Shown here in pieces: positions 20,326 to 29,711 of a DNA stretch of 48,969 bases. A program made the translations under genes and the position numbers. This stretch comes from an uncultured Prochlorococcus sp. (GTDB taxonomy: Bacteria > Cyanobacteriota > Cyanobacteriia > PCC-6307 > Cyanobiaceae): positions 1 through 48,969 of the forward strand of contig CACGIB010000005.1 of the NCBI GenBank assembly GCA_902573045.1, read 5' to 3'. Within the stretch, counting starts at the first letter, position 1; each line of letters begins with the position of its first letter. The notes beneath the pieces are model-generated. The model saw nothing but the letters and a program-made list of their open reading frames with translations, searched no databases and was not told the origin of the DNA.

Positions 20326-20988
20326 ATGGAGATAGTTTTAAATAACACAAAAACTGGATACATTGAAATTTTTACTTCTGTAGATTTCGATAATATCCAA
20401 GAAACTTTAAAAAAACTTTCTTCACTTGAGGGACCTCTGGAAGCAAACATTTTTGCCATAAATGAGTCAATAAGTTCTAATCAATTATCAAAATTTAAAA
20501 ATCATTTTCAAAAAATTAATATTCGTTCCTTGTGCATTTATTCCAATCATAGAGTTACAGTATTAAATAGTAAGTCTTTAAAAATAAATTCGACTTTTGC
20601 TAAAGAGCAAGAGGTTAAAAATAAGTTTCTTTTCTTCAATTCAAAAAAGAAAGACGATATTCTTCATAAAGGAACTGTAAGATCAGGTGAAAGAATATCT
20701 TCAAATGGAAACCTATGTATTGTTGGAGACGTTAATCCGGGAGCGATAGTTTCCGCTAAAAAAAATATTTATGTTTGGGGCAAATTACTAGGGGTCGCCT
20801 CCGCAGGGACAAGTGGAAATAAAAATGCCTCTATTGCATCACTTTATTTAAACCCTTTACAGTTACGAATTGCAGATGTGATAGCTATTGGACCAAAGGA
20901 TAAGCCCAAAAATTGTTATCCAGAAATTGCTGTAATAGATAAACAAACGATAATTATTAAGCCACACCTAATCGAAACTAAAAATTAA
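20326..20988 (+). CDS. minC: Septum site-determining protein MinC
   Basis: Inhibits FtsZ assembly away from mid-cell, recruited by MinD. The C-terminal beta-helix domain is clear: HKGTVRSGERISSNGNLCIV, GDVNPGAIVSAKKNIYVWGK and LLGVASAGTSGNKNASI. The N-terminal ~100 residues are divergent, as is usual in cyanobacteria. At 220 residues it is a normal length. The ATG start lies 10 bases after the HD-domain gene. It is followed by minD and minE, giving the standard gene order. Confidence 0.93.
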   Translation: MEIVLNNTKTGYIEIFTSVDFDNIQETLKKLSSLEGPLEANIFAINESISSNQLSKFKNHFQKINIRSLCIYSNHRVTVLNSKSLKINSTFAKEQEVKNKFLFFNSKKKDDILHKGTVRSGERISSNGNLCIVGDVNPGAIVSAKKNIYVWGKLLGVASAGTSGNKNASIASLYLNPLQLRIADVIAIGPKDKPKNCYPEIAVIDKQTIIIKPHLIETKN

Positions 20989-21099
20989 TCAATCATTTGC
21001 AATAAATTAATTCAAAATCAATAAATTTAAGAATTACTTAATCTTTAAAATATTCAACTTTCTGCAAGTGGCTTTATTATTTGAAAAAATCTTATAATC

Positions 21100-21915
21100 G
21101 TGGCGAAAAATACTCGCACAATACTAATTTGTTCAGGTAAAGGTGGCGTGGGTAAAACCACTTTAACTGCAAATCTCGGCATAGCTCTTGCTAACAGCGG
21201 AGCAACCACTGCTGTGTTGGATGCTGATTTTGGCTTAAGAAATTTAGATCTACTTCTAGGATTAGAAAATCGTATTATTTATACGGCTCAAGATGTTCTA
21301 GACAAAAACTGTCGCCTTGACCAAGCATTAGTTAGACATAAAAAGGAACCTAATCTTGCTCTTCTACCTGCTGGAGATCCTAGGATGTTGGATTGGATGA
21401 AACCCGAAGACATGAAAAAAATTAGTGAGCTGCTTAGTGAGAAATTTGATTTTGTCTTAGTAGATTGTCCTGCTGGTGTAGAAGATGGCTTCAAGAATGC
21501 TCTTGCAGCTTGTAAAGAAGCTATTGTTGTTACTAACCCGGAATTATCTGCAGTTCGCGATGCAGATAGAGTAATAGGTATTCTTAATACCTCTGATATT
21601 GAGCCTATCCAGCTTGTAATTAACAGAGTTCGTCCTAACATGATGGCTAGTCAAGAAATGCTATCTATAGATGATGTTCAAGGGATACTTTCTTTGCCTT
21701 TGTTAGGTATTGTTCTAGAAGATGAACAAGTAATAATAAGTACTAATAGAGGCGAGCCATTAACACTTACAGATGGAAGGTCTCCTGCTAAAAAATGTTA
21801 TTTAAATGTTTCTCAAAGACTTACAGGAAAGGATATACCAATTATTGATCCAAAAAATGAAGGTAAAAGTCTTAGAGATAAATTTATGAGATTAATGCAA
21901 ACAAAGGTTTTTTAA
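21100..21915 (+). CDS. minD: Septum site-determining ATPase MinD
   Basis: A membrane-associating ParA-type ATPase that positions MinC and is released by MinE. The deviant Walker A motif [10 protein letters not shown] (12-21, signature Lys14) is intact, as are [20 protein letters not shown] and [14 protein letters not shown]. The C-terminal [13 protein letters not shown] resembles the amphipathic membrane-targeting helix. GTG start at 21100; the next in-frame Met would remove the P-loop. At 271 residues it is full length. minE begins 2 bases after its stop. Confidence 0.97.
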   Translation: MAKNTRTILICSGKGGVGKTTLTANLGIALANSGATTAVLDADFGLRNLDLLLGLENRIIYTAQDVLDKNCRLDQALVRHKKEPNLALLPAGDPRMLDWMKPEDMKKISELLSEKFDFVLVDCPAGVEDGFKNALAACKEAIVVTNPELSAVRDADRVIGILNTSDIEPIQLVINRVRPNMMASQEMLSIDDVQGILSLPLLGIVLEDEQVIISTNRGEPLTLTDGRSPAKKCYLNVSQRLTGKDIPIIDPKNEGKSLRDKFMRLMQTKVF

Positions 21916-21916
21916 A

Positions 21917-22252
21917 ATGATGACTCTCAGAGATCTTATAAATAAGTTGCTAGGCAGAGAAACTGCTAGTGCAAACACAGCTAGAGAAAGACTACAACTT
22001 GTACTTGCTCATGACAGAGTTGATATGAGTTCTTTAACAACTGATCTTTTAGATAAAATGAGGAAAGAAATTCTCGACGTTGTTGCTAAGTACGTTGAGA
22101 TTGATTTTGAAGAGGTAGCAGTAAGTTTAGAGACTGAGGATAGAATGACTGCACTAGTAGCCAATTTACCCATCAAAAGAACTGTTTCTGGAGAAATAAA
22201 GTTTAAGAAAAATGAAAAGAATAATAAAAGTGATAAAGATATCAAAAAGTAA
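21917..22252 (+). CDS. minE: Cell division topological factor MinE
   Basis: Stimulates MinD ATPase to drive Min oscillation. The N-terminal MinD-interacting segment contains [18 protein letters not shown], followed by the dimerisation domain ([28 protein letters not shown]). The C-terminus (about 85-111) is a Lys/Asn-rich tail ([17 protein letters not shown]) that looks like lineage-specific low complexity. The start codons read ATGATG; either may be used. Tightly coupled to minD. Confidence 0.96.
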   Translation: MMTLRDLINKLLGRETASANTARERLQLVLAHDRVDMSSLTTDLLDKMRKEILDVVAKYVEIDFEEVAVSLETEDRMTALVANLPIKRTVSGEIKFKKNEKNNKSDKDIKK

Positions 22253-22316
22253 TAAATTTTAAAAAGCTAAAAAAATACTAAAAATTGATACTTTTTAATT
22301 GTAAGATAATAATTAT

Positions 22317-22388
22317 GCCGGCTTAGCTCAGCGGTAGAGCAGCGCTTTTGTAAAGCGAAGGCCATCAGTTCAAATCTGTTAGCCGGCA
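22317..22388 (+). tRNA. tRNA-Thr (TGT)
   Basis: A 72-nt cloverleaf: acceptor GCCGGCT/AGCCGGC, D-arm TAGCTCAGCGGTAGAGCA, anticodon TGT in loop TTTGTAA, and T-arm AGTTCAAATCTG. No encoded CCA. It stands alone between minE and the convergent tsaC unit. Confidence 0.97.
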
Positions 22389-22409
22389 TTTTTATTTATT
22401 TAAATTCGT

Positions 22410-22568
22410 TTAATTTTTTTTTAAAGAAAATAATACAATGAAACCTATGAGAGCAATGATAGGAAATAATCTTATTTCAAGTAAATACTCTAAAAAAGAT
22501 GCGAGGGGTTCAAATATCCAATGGGTGAAAAATTGAATTAATAGAACAAAAAATAATAATAAAAACAT
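22410..22568 (-). CDS. Small membrane protein coupled to tsaC, 52 aa
   Basis: The ATG overlaps the tsaC stop in TAATG, a classic translational-coupling arrangement. The peptide has two hydrophobic segments, about 1-17 (MFLLLFFVLLIQFFTHW) and 33-48 (LFPIIALIGFIVLFS), joined by an IFEPLASFLEYLLE linker, and ends KKN. Not recognised. It is the last gene of the psbM-prmC-tsaC run, and ends before tRNA-Thr on the opposite strand. Confidence 0.55.
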   Translation of the reverse strand: MFLLLFFVLLIQFFTHWIFEPLASFLEYLLEIRLFPIIALIGFIVLFSLKKN

Positions 22569-23149
22569 TAACACAATTCCTTAACTAATACTTCTCCTTC
22601 TCTAATCAGCCTCCAATCTCCACTTTTCTTCCAAACTATTATGGTACTAGCTTTTCCACTGCCTTTCTCCCATGGGATAGGCCCCAAAATATCTATAGAA
22701 GGGAAGTCTAAAGCTATACCTTCAACAGTAATGGATCCTGTAAAACCTGAAATATTTGCACTTGAAGTTAACAATGGGCCTGTTTCTTTCATTAGAAATT
22801 GAGCCTTACAAGAATTTGGGATTCTCAACCCAATAGTAAGATCATTGCTTGTGAGGTTTGCAGTTTGCCTTTCTGAAGCAGGAACAATCATTGTGAGAGC
22901 TCCAGGCCAATATTTTGAAGCTATATTTTCATAATCTTCCTTAGCTGATTTGTGAACATAATCGATTAATTGTTTGTGTTCTGATCCCATAAGAATTAAG
23001 GGTTTATTTCTATCTCTTTTTTTAAACTCATATATTATATTTGAAAATTTTGGGAGGCAACCAATTGCTGGCAAGGTGTCAGTTGGAAAAATTATAGGGA
23101 AACCACTTTTAAGAGTCTTGGAAGCTGATTTGTGATCTACTAAATTCAT
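22568..23149 (-). CDS. tsaC: Threonylcarbamoyl-AMP synthase (TsaC/YrdC/Sua5)
   Basis: Makes threonylcarbamoyl-AMP from threonine, bicarbonate and ATP, the first step of the t6A37 tRNA modification. The YrdC fold is clear: GFPIIFPTDTLPAIGCLP, KKRDRNKPLILM, YWPGALTMIVPAS, TIGLRIPNS and PLLTSSANISG. At 193 residues it is the short TsaC form without the Sua5 C-terminal domain. ATG start, 23 bases after prmC. It belongs to a minus-strand unit with psbM and prmC. Confidence 0.93.
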   Translation of the reverse strand: MNLVDHKSASKTLKSGFPIIFPTDTLPAIGCLPKFSNIIYEFKKRDRNKPLILMGSEHKQLIDYVHKSAKEDYENIASKYWPGALTMIVPASERQTANLTSNDLTIGLRIPNSCKAQFLMKETGPLLTSSANISGFTGSITVEGIALDFPSIDILGPIPWEKGSGKASTIIVWKKSGDWRLIREGEVLVKELC

Positions 23150-23172
23150 TTAGATTATGAACCATTAATAAT

Positions 23173-24042
23173 TTATTTATATCTTCCAATAGTAAACCTA
23201 CCAATACCTGAAAGATCACTAACAATTTCTATTGATTTAAATTTATTTTTAATAAGTAGTTGTTTAACTTTTTCACCTTGATCAAAATGATTCTCTAAAA
23301 TAAGCCAGCCCTTCTCTTTTAAAAATAATGGTGCTTTTTGTATTATTTCCCTAATGTGTTTCAAACCATCATTACCTCCTAATAAAGCAACTTTAGGTTC
23401 GAAATTTTTCACTTCTTTGGGTAATCTTTCATAAGTAGCTTTAGGAATATATGGCGGGTTTGAAATAGCGAGGTCTATTTTTCCTTTAAAACTTTCAAGT
23501 GGTGACCACCAATTTCCACAATAAAATTTCAAATTTGATTGTTTAGAAGAATTTATATAATTTTTAGTAGCTATCTCTAATGCATCTTGATCTATATCAG
23601 TTGCTACTCCTTCGCTAAATGGATAAGCCAATGCCAAAGCAATACTTATAGCGCCTGATCCAGTTCCTAATTCAGCAAAAAATAATTTTTCTGAATTCTT
23701 TCGAAATATATTGAAGACAATATCAACTATAAGCTCTGTTTCTGGTCTAGGAATGAGTACTTTGTTTGTAACTTTTAATTTCAAGTCTCTCCAAAAAGTT
23801 ATTCCACATAGATATTGAATTGGGCAAGATTTTAGTAAATGTTCGTTCCAAATATATTCTAAAAATTCTAAGTTTTTTTTTAAATGTAATTTTCCCTCAG
23901 GATTTATAATCATCTGGTTTAGGTCACTAGTCGATAAACCACCTATACAATCAAGTAAAATAGAAAAAGATTGATGATCTCCGCCTTTAGAAAGTTGCTT
24001 TTTTTTCCAAGATAAAAATTCTTCTACAGAAATACTAAGCAT
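23173..24042 (-). CDS. prmC: Release factor glutamine methyltransferase (PrmC/HemK)
   Basis: Methylates the GGQ glutamine of peptide release factors RF1 and RF2 with S-adenosylmethionine. The SAM-binding motif AELGTGSGAISIALA (123-137) and the catalytic NPPY (195-198) are present. So are VLIPRPETELIVD and the N-terminal helical domain, which positions the release factor. At 289 residues it is full length. ATG start, 11 bases after psbM, so probably co-transcribed with it. Confidence 0.94.
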   Translation of the reverse strand: MLSISVEEFLSWKKKQLSKGGDHQSFSILLDCIGGLSTSDLNQMIINPEGKLHLKKNLEFLEYIWNEHLLKSCPIQYLCGITFWRDLKLKVTNKVLIPRPETELIVDIVFNIFRKNSEKLFFAELGTGSGAISIALALAYPFSEGVATDIDQDALEIATKNYINSSKQSNLKFYCGNWWSPLESFKGKIDLAISNPPYIPKATYERLPKEVKNFEPKVALLGGNDGLKHIREIIQKAPLFLKEKGWLILENHFDQGEKVKQLLIKNKFKSIEIVSDLSGIGRFTIGRYK

Positions 24043-24053
24043 TTAGTAAATCT

Positions 24054-24206
24054 TTAGCGTTTTGGCCCAAGCTTACCTTTACTAGAGTCAGAGTAAAAGC
24101 TTGATTTTTCTCCATCTTGAGTAGAAATAAATAAACCTATAAGGAAAATTGTTGGCACCCCGACAAATAAAAGACTAGCTACAAATCCAAAATTAGTTGT
24201 TTCCAT
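24054..24206 (-). CDS. psbM: Photosystem II protein M (PsbM)
   Basis: A single-helix PSII subunit at the dimer interface. The sequence METTNFGFVASLLFVGVP and the following TIFLIGLFISTQ correspond to PsbM. At 50 residues it is longer than the ~34-residue form of other cyanobacteria because of a polar tail, DGEKSSFYSDSSKGKLGPKR. The ATG is at 24206. prmC follows after 11 bases. Confidence 0.93.
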   Translation of the reverse strand: METTNFGFVASLLFVGVPTIFLIGLFISTQDGEKSSFYSDSSKGKLGPKR

Positions 24207-24310
24207 TTAAGTAAGTAGTTCTATATAAGTAATAAGACTATAGACATATAACTCGGAATAAAGTGGAAAAATAAACAAATTTTATAAACTGATTAACAGT
24301 CTTAAACAAT

Positions 24311-24673
24311 TTAGCGAGGTAATTTTTTGTTTTCACTAATTTTTTTTAGTTCATCCAAATTTGAGGGAGGGGATTGTGGTTTTGTTAAAATTACTGAAGA
24401 GGATTTTATTAATGTTTGACATGCAAGTCGCCAATTTTCAGGTCTATTTTTGAGTTTTTCTGCTTCAACAGATGTAAGAGGACTCAAAGAATTTTTGTTT
24501 CCACCTTCAACAGAAATAAAACAAGTACTGCATTGACCTGCCCCTCCGCAATTTCCTAAGATACCTTTTAGGCCATAAAGTTGTAAGTTTTCTTTCATTA
24601 CCAATTCCCTTAAATTTTCACCAGGATTGCATTGGACTTCTAAATCCTCACGAATAAATCTGATAGTTGCCAT
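24311..24673 (-). CDS. 2Fe-2S ferredoxin, plant-type
   Basis: A soluble electron carrier. The cluster cysteines are Cys42, Cys48 and Cys51 in GNCGGAGQCSTC and Cys85 in WRLACQ, the plant/vertebrate-type pattern. Spacing between the first two cysteines is one residue longer than in PetF (C-x5-C-x2-C rather than C-x4-C-x2-C). That points to the low-abundance adrenodoxin/FdxII-like group rather than the main photosynthetic ferredoxin. A 35-residue Lys/Pro/Ser-rich tail follows the core. ATG start. It is divergent from psbB across 223 bases and upstream of psbM. Confidence 0.88.
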   Translation of the reverse strand: MATIRFIREDLEVQCNPGENLRELVMKENLQLYGLKGILGNCGGAGQCSTCFISVEGGNKNSLSPLTSVEAEKLKNRPENWRLACQTLIKSSSVILTKPQSPPSNLDELKKISENKKLPR

Positions 24674-24896
24674 TTTTTTTAGTTATTTTTCTTATTTTGG
24701 CGATTTACTTTGAGAATTGTGACCAAAATATTAACAATTTTTAGCTAAAAATTCCTTGTAAACTATTTCCTACCAATCGATTTGCCCAATTTTTGCAAGA
24801 AAATAAATTTATTTACAAAAATCCCTCAAAGACTAAAAAACCCTTACTATCGTGATGTTTAGCTGTTTATTCAGCATAGTTACTAGAAATTAACCG

Positions 24897-26420
24897 ATGG
24901 GATTGCCTTGGTATCGAGTTCACACGGTAGTTATTAACGACCCAGGTCGACTACTCGCTGTGCATCTTATGCATACTGCATTATTAGCCGGCTGGGCCGG
25001 TTCTATGGCTCTTTACGAATTAGCCATTTTTGATCCTTCTGATGCTGTTCTCAATCCAATGTGGAGACAGGGGATGTACGTTATGCCTTTCATGGCAAGA
25101 CTTGGTATCACAAGTAGTTGGAACGGATGGGATATTACGGGTGCTACAGGAGTTGATCCTGGATTCTGGAGTTTTGAAGGTGTTGCAGCAGCCCACATAG
25201 TATTTAGTGGACTATTGATGTTGGCTTCCATTTGGCACTGGACATACTGGGATTTGGATCTATGGGAAGATTCAAGAACTGGTGAACCTGCTCTTGATTT
25301 GCCAAGAATATTTGGAATTCACCTTCTCCTAGCTGGACTTACATGTTTTGGTTTTGGAGCTTTTCATTGTGCAAACGTGGGGATTTGGGTTTCTGATCCA
25401 TATGGTTTAACTGGGCATGTAGAACCTGTAGCTCCCTCCTGGGGAGTTGATGGATTTAACCCCTTCAATCCAGGAGGAATAGTTGCTAATCATATTGCAG
25501 CTGGACTTATGGGGATCATTGGGGGAATTTTTCACATTACTAATAGACCTGGAGAAAGACTTTATAGAGCATTAAAACTTGGAAGCCTTGAAGGAGTTCT
25601 AGCTAGTGCTTTAGCTGCTGTTTTATTTGTTTCTTTCGTTGTTGCAGGAACAATGTGGTACGGTTCAGCGACAACTCCAGTCGAATTATTTGGTCCTACC
25701 AGATATCAATGGGATTCAGGCTATTTTAAAACTGAAATTAATAGAAGGGTTCAAGCTGCCATAGATGATGGTGCCACTAAAGAAGAGGCATATGCATCTA
25801 TTCCAGAGAAACTTGCCTTCTATGATTATGTTGGTAATAGTCCGGCAAAAGGGGGGTTATTCAGAGTTGGAGCTCTCGTTAATGGTGATGGTTTACCAAC
25901 TGGTTGGCAAGGTCATATTGCTTTTCAAGACAAAGAAGGTAACGAATTAGAAGTTAGGAGAATACCTAATTTCTTCGAAAACTTTCCTGTCATACTTGAA
26001 GACAAAGAAGGCAATGTAAGAGCAGATATTCCTTTTAGAAGAGCTGAAGCAAAGTATTCATTCGAACAGACTGGAATTACTGCAACTATCTATGGAGGAG
26101 ATCTTAATGGTCAAACATTTACTGATCCCGCAGTAGTTAAAAGATTAGCTAGAAAAGCTCAACTTGGAGAAGCATTCAAGTTTGACAGAGAGACTTATAA
26201 ATCTGACGGTGTATTCCGAAGCTCACCAAGAGCATGGTTTACATATGCTCATTTATGTTTCGGATTGCTTTTCTTGTTTGGTCACTGGTGGCACGCTTCA
26301 AGAACTCTTTACAGAAACTCCTTTGCTGGTATTGATGCTGAGATTGGCGACCAAGTTGAATTTGGTTTATTCAAGAAGCTTGGCGACGAAACCACTAGAA
26401 GAATCCCAGGAAGGGTTTAA
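24897..26420 (+). CDS. psbB: Photosystem II CP47 chlorophyll protein (PsbB)
   Basis: The core antenna of PSII, with six transmembrane helices binding chlorophyll a (divinyl in this lineage) and a large lumenal loop. The N-terminus [20 protein letters not shown] and C-terminal [20 protein letters not shown] are diagnostic. At 507 residues it is full length, with many conserved His ligands. ATG start. psbT follows after 23 bases, as in other cyanobacteria. Confidence 0.99.
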   Translation: MGLPWYRVHTVVINDPGRLLAVHLMHTALLAGWAGSMALYELAIFDPSDAVLNPMWRQGMYVMPFMARLGITSSWNGWDITGATGVDPGFWSFEGVAAAHIVFSGLLMLASIWHWTYWDLDLWEDSRTGEPALDLPRIFGIHLLLAGLTCFGFGAFHCANVGIWVSDPYGLTGHVEPVAPSWGVDGFNPFNPGGIVANHIAAGLMGIIGGIFHITNRPGERLYRALKLGSLEGVLASALAAVLFVSFVVAGTMWYGSATTPVELFGPTRYQWDSGYFKTEINRRVQAAIDDGATKEEAYASIPEKLAFYDYVGNSPAKGGLFRVGALVNGDGLPTGWQGHIAFQDKEGNELEVRRIPNFFENFPVILEDKEGNVRADIPFRRAEAKYSFEQTGITATIYGGDLNGQTFTDPAVVKRLARKAQLGEAFKFDRETYKSDGVFRSSPRAWFTYAHLCFGLLFLFGHWWHASRTLYRNSFAGIDAEIGDQVEFGLFKKLGDETTRRIPGRV

Positions 26421-26443
26421 ACTAAACTTTATTATTTAATCTT

Positions 26444-26542
26444 ATGGAAGCTTTCGCTTACGTTCTTATCCTAACTCTAGCAGTTGTTACCTTATTCTTT
26501 GCTGTCGCCTTTAGAGACCCACCTAAATTTGATAGAAAATGA
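26444..26542 (+). CDS. psbT: Photosystem II protein T (PsbT)
   Basis: A 32-residue single-helix PSII subunit at the monomer-monomer interface. The sequence [20 protein letters not shown] and then [12 protein letters not shown] is the standard PsbT. It lies 23 bases after psbB. A strong terminator hairpin follows, closing the psbBT unit. Confidence 0.97.
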   Translation: MEAFAYVLILTLAVVTLFFAVAFRDPPKFDRK

Positions 26543-26550
26543 ACTAAGAA

Positions 26551-26580
26551 AAAAAACCTCTTGTAAAAGAGGTTTTTTTT
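26551..26580 (+). terminator. Intrinsic terminator of psbBT
   Basis: CCTCTT-GTAA-AAGAGG stem-loop flanked by A6 and a run of about ten T, with A/T arms extending the stem to 12 bp. It starts 8 bases after the psbT stop. Confidence 0.9.
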
Positions 26581-26642
26581 TTACTTTTCATAATTAAAAT
26601 ATTACTCTACTATTAGAGTTAAAGATCTCTTTATTTCACTAT

Positions 26643-27122
26643 ATGCAGTGTCCAACCTGTCAAAATACAGATAGTAGAGTTTTGGAATCAAGATCTGCTG
26701 ATAGTGGTAAAAGTGTTAGAAGAAGGAGAGAGTGCTTAAACTGCAGCTTTAGATTTACCACTTATGAAAGAGTTGAAACGATGCCAGTTTCAGTTATTAA
26801 AAAAGATGGGAGTAGGGAATTATTTGACAAACAGAAATTATTTACTGGCATATCAAGAGCTTGTGAAAAGACTACCTTTACGAGTGAAGCAATAATTAAT
26901 TTCGTAGATGGAATTGAGTCACAAATTGTTCAAGACTCTAATAAAGATATTAAATCTTCACATATCGGTGAATTAATACTTAAAAATCTTAGGAAAGAAA
27001 ACGAAGTCGCTTATATAAGATACGCCTCAGTTTACAGAAAATTTAATGGGGTAAAAGATTTTATTTCTACTCTTGAATCTTTAAAAGGCAGTTCTAAAAA
27101 CCAATTAGCTTCAATTTCATAA
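26643..27122 (+). CDS. nrdR: Transcriptional repressor NrdR
   Basis: A nucleotide-sensing repressor of ribonucleotide reductase genes. The zinc ribbon is C3-x2-C6 and C31-x2-C34 ([33 protein letters not shown]), followed by an ATP-cone domain (about 49-139: [16 protein letters not shown] to [10 protein letters not shown]). At 159 residues it is normal. ATG start. The nrd genes are not in the window. Confidence 0.97.
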   Translation: MQCPTCQNTDSRVLESRSADSGKSVRRRRECLNCSFRFTTYERVETMPVSVIKKDGSRELFDKQKLFTGISRACEKTTFTSEAIINFVDGIESQIVQDSNKDIKSSHIGELILKNLRKENEVAYIRYASVYRKFNGVKDFISTLESLKGSSKNQLASIS

Positions 27123-27203
27123 AATACAGCATCTTAAAGTGTAGAATACATATCACAAATGTTTTTTGCTATTAGTTTGCAGGCTGGTAGCATTCCTTTC
27201 TAA

Positions 27204-27218
27204 CTACCTTAGGTAGTC
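27204..27218 (+). promoter_or_regulatory. Palindrome in the rpsA leader
   Basis: ACTACCT-T-AGGTAGT is a perfect 7-bp inverted repeat ending 13 bases before the rpsA ATG. In RNA it forms a compact hairpin where the ribosome would bind, so it may be an autoregulatory S1-binding site. That is inference. Confidence 0.4.
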
Positions 27219-27231
27219 TGCGATACAACTA

Positions 27232-28323
27232 ATGAACGAAAATTCTTCCCAAACCATTAAAGAACTTTCTGAAGATCAAGAAATTAAAAATTCGTCTAAG
27301 TTAGATAATGATTCAGCATCCCAAAATGAGGAAGATTTATCATTCGAGAAGAGCGATATCCCTTCAGCAGATTCTTCCTCTAGCAGAACAAATACAGATT
27401 TTGACAACGCAGGATTCACACAGGAAGAATTTGCATCACTTTTGGGAAAGTATGACTATAACTTTAAGCCTGGCGATCTAGTTAAAGGTACTGTTTTTGC
27501 TTTAGAGTCCAAAGGGGCCATGATAGATATAGGGGCAAAGACGGCTGCTTTTATGCCTGTTCAGGAGGTTTCAATAAATAGAGTTGAAGGACTTAATGAT
27601 GTTTTGCAACCTTCAGAAAGTAGAGAATTTTTTATAATGAGCGAAGAAAATGAAGATGGCCAATTAGCCCTCTCCATTAGAAGAATTGAATATCAAAGAG
27701 CATGGGAAAGGGTTAGACAACTCCAAAAAGAAGATGCAACTATATATTCTGAAGTTTTTGCGACAAACAGGGGTGGAGCTCTTGTTAGGGTAGAAGGCTT
27801 AAGAGGTTTTATCCCTGGGTCTCATATAAGTGCTCGGAAAATTAAAGATGACTTAGAAGGTGAATATTTACCTTTAAAATTTCTTGAAGTGGATGAAGAG
27901 AGAAATAGATTAGTATTAAGTCATAGAAGAGCTTTGGTTGAGAAAAAAATGAATCGACTCGAGGTAGGAGAAGTTGTTGTTGGTTCTGTAAAAGGTATTA
28001 AACCTTATGGAGCCTTTATTGATATTGGTGGAGTTAGTGGTCTATTGCACATTTCTGAGATTAGTCATGAACATATTGAGACTCCTCATAATGTTTTAAA
28101 TGTGAATGACCAAATGAAAGTAATGATAATTGACCTTGATTCAGAAAGAGGACGAATTTCATTATCTACTAAAGCACTTGAACCTGAACCAGGCGATATG
28201 CTAACTGATCCACAAAAAGTTTTTAGTAAAGCTGAAGAAATGGCTGCGAAATACAAACAAATGTTATTTGAACAAACTGACGATAACGAAGAAATTGCTA
28301 CAGCTTCAGCTGAAACAGTATAA
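27232..28323 (+). CDS. rpsA: 30S ribosomal protein S1
   Basis: Binds mRNA on the small ribosomal subunit. Three S1 (OB-fold) domains are visible: about 80-150 (FKPGDLVKGTVFALESKG), about 165-230 (ATNRGGALVRVEGLRGFIPG) and about 244-313 (GEVVVGSVKGIKPYGAFIDI). The three-domain form of about 330-360 residues is normal for cyanobacteria. Residues 1-60 are an acidic, Ser-rich low-complexity leader. ATG start. A palindrome lies in the leader. Confidence 0.96.
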   Translation: MNENSSQTIKELSEDQEIKNSSKLDNDSASQNEEDLSFEKSDIPSADSSSSRTNTDFDNAGFTQEEFASLLGKYDYNFKPGDLVKGTVFALESKGAMIDIGAKTAAFMPVQEVSINRVEGLNDVLQPSESREFFIMSEENEDGQLALSIRRIEYQRAWERVRQLQKEDATIYSEVFATNRGGALVRVEGLRGFIPGSHISARKIKDDLEGEYLPLKFLEVDEERNRLVLSHRRALVEKKMNRLEVGEVVVGSVKGIKPYGAFIDIGGVSGLLHISEISHEHIETPHNVLNVNDQMKVMIIDLDSERGRISLSTKALEPEPGDMLTDPQKVFSKAEEMAAKYKQMLFEQTDDNEEIATASAETV

Positions 28324-28458
28324 ATTGACTTATTTATTTTGTGCACCAAAACCAGAAATTAAGCCTTATTGTTTTTTACAAGTATTTTTCATTTACAATA
28401 ATTGATTTGTAACGATAATCTAATTTAGGATAAAGTCTAATTTCAAAATAATTTGTAA

Positions 28459-29700
28459 ATGAGTGATTTTATTTTCACTTCTGAATCAGTAACTGAGGGT
28501 CATCCTGACAAAATATGTGATCAAATTAGTGACGCTGTTTTAGATGCTTTATTAACAGAAGATCCAGAAAGCAGAGTTGCATGCGAAACTGTCGTTAATA
28601 CAGGTCTTTGTTTACTTACTGGAGAAATAACTTCAAAAGCAAAAGTCGATTACATCAAACTTGTTAGAAATGTAATTAAAGAAATTGGATATGAAGGCTA
28701 TAGAGCAGGTGGTTTTGACGCAAACAGTTGTGCTGTTTTAGTAGCACTTGACGAGCAATCACCAGATATTTCACAAGGAGTTAACGATGCAGATGATGTT
28801 AACGATGATTTGGAAGATAATACCGGAGCTGGCGACCAAGGCATAATGTTCGGCTATGCATGCGATGAGACGCCTGAATTAATGCCCTTACCGATTAGCT
28901 TAGCTCATAGATTAGCCATTCAACTTGCCAAAGTGAGGCATGAAGAAGTCCTTAATTATCTTCTCCCTGATGGCAAAACTCAAGTAAGTATTGATTATAA
29001 AAAAGGGTTACCGGTCTCTATCAATACGATTTTAATTTCAACTCAACATAATCCTGAGATTGATGGAATAACAAATGAAGAAGAAATTCGTCAAAGAATA
29101 AAAAAAGATTTATGGACGCATGTTGTAATTCCTGCTACTGAAGATTTAGAAATCAAGCCAAATATAAACAAGACAAGATTTTTAGTAAACCCCACAGGAA
29201 AATTTGTAGTAGGCGGTCCACAAGGAGATGCTGGGCTCACTGGCAGAAAAATTATTGTAGATACTTATGGTGGATATGCCAGACACGGAGGAGGGGCATT
29301 TTCTGGAAAAGATCCCACAAAAGTAGATAGATCAGCCGCTTATGCAGCACGATATGTAGCTAAAAGCATAGTTAAGGCAAAATTAGCAAAAAAAGCAGAA
29401 GTACAATTAAGTTATGCAATTGGAGTAGCAAAACCAATTTCCATTCTCGTGGAAACTTTTGATACAGGTGTTATTTCACAAGCTAATTTGACTGAGCTAA
29501 TTAAACAGCACTTTGATTTAAGACCCGCAGCAATAATAAAAGAATTTAACTTAAGAAATCTACCCAAAAAAATGGGAGGTAAATTTTTTAGAAAGACTGC
29601 TTCCTATGGACATTTTGGCAGAAGAGATCTTGAGCTCCCTTGGGAAAATGTAGAAGAAAAAGCAGCCCAATTAGCCGAGGCCTCCAAAATCTTTTTATAA
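28459..29700 (+). CDS. metK: S-adenosylmethionine synthetase
   Basis: Makes S-adenosylmethionine from methionine and ATP. Family motifs are intact: [52 protein letters not shown] and [19 protein letters not shown]. At 413 residues it is full length. ATG start. It supplies methyl groups for the methyltransferases in the window (PrmC), for chlorophyll synthesis, and for polyamine synthesis, whose by-product MtnP recycles. The sugar kinase gene follows after 11 bases. Confidence 0.98.
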   Translation: MSDFIFTSESVTEGHPDKICDQISDAVLDALLTEDPESRVACETVVNTGLCLLTGEITSKAKVDYIKLVRNVIKEIGYEGYRAGGFDANSCAVLVALDEQSPDISQGVNDADDVNDDLEDNTGAGDQGIMFGYACDETPELMPLPISLAHRLAIQLAKVRHEEVLNYLLPDGKTQVSIDYKKGLPVSINTILISTQHNPEIDGITNEEEIRQRIKKDLWTHVVIPATEDLEIKPNINKTRFLVNPTGKFVVGGPQGDAGLTGRKIIVDTYGGYARHGGGAFSGKDPTKVDRSAAYAARYVAKSIVKAKLAKKAEVQLSYAIGVAKPISILVETFDTGVISQANLTELIKQHFDLRPAAIIKEFNLRNLPKKMGGKFFRKTASYGHFGRRDLELPWENVEEKAAQLAEASKIFL

Positions 29701-29711
29701 AATTTTTTACT

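Noticed and set aside
21093..21098. Perfect TATAAT just before the minD start
   Set aside because: It ends one base before the GTG, so transcription would begin inside the gene and lose the start; there is no -35 element at the right distance. Probably chance in AT-rich DNA.
25013..26439. Three additional frames within psbB
   Set aside because: Shadows of the unmistakable CP47 reading frame.
29640..29711. Upstream extension of the sugar kinase frame into metK
   Set aside because: This part is out of frame within metK; the ATG at 29712 gives the normal family N-terminus.
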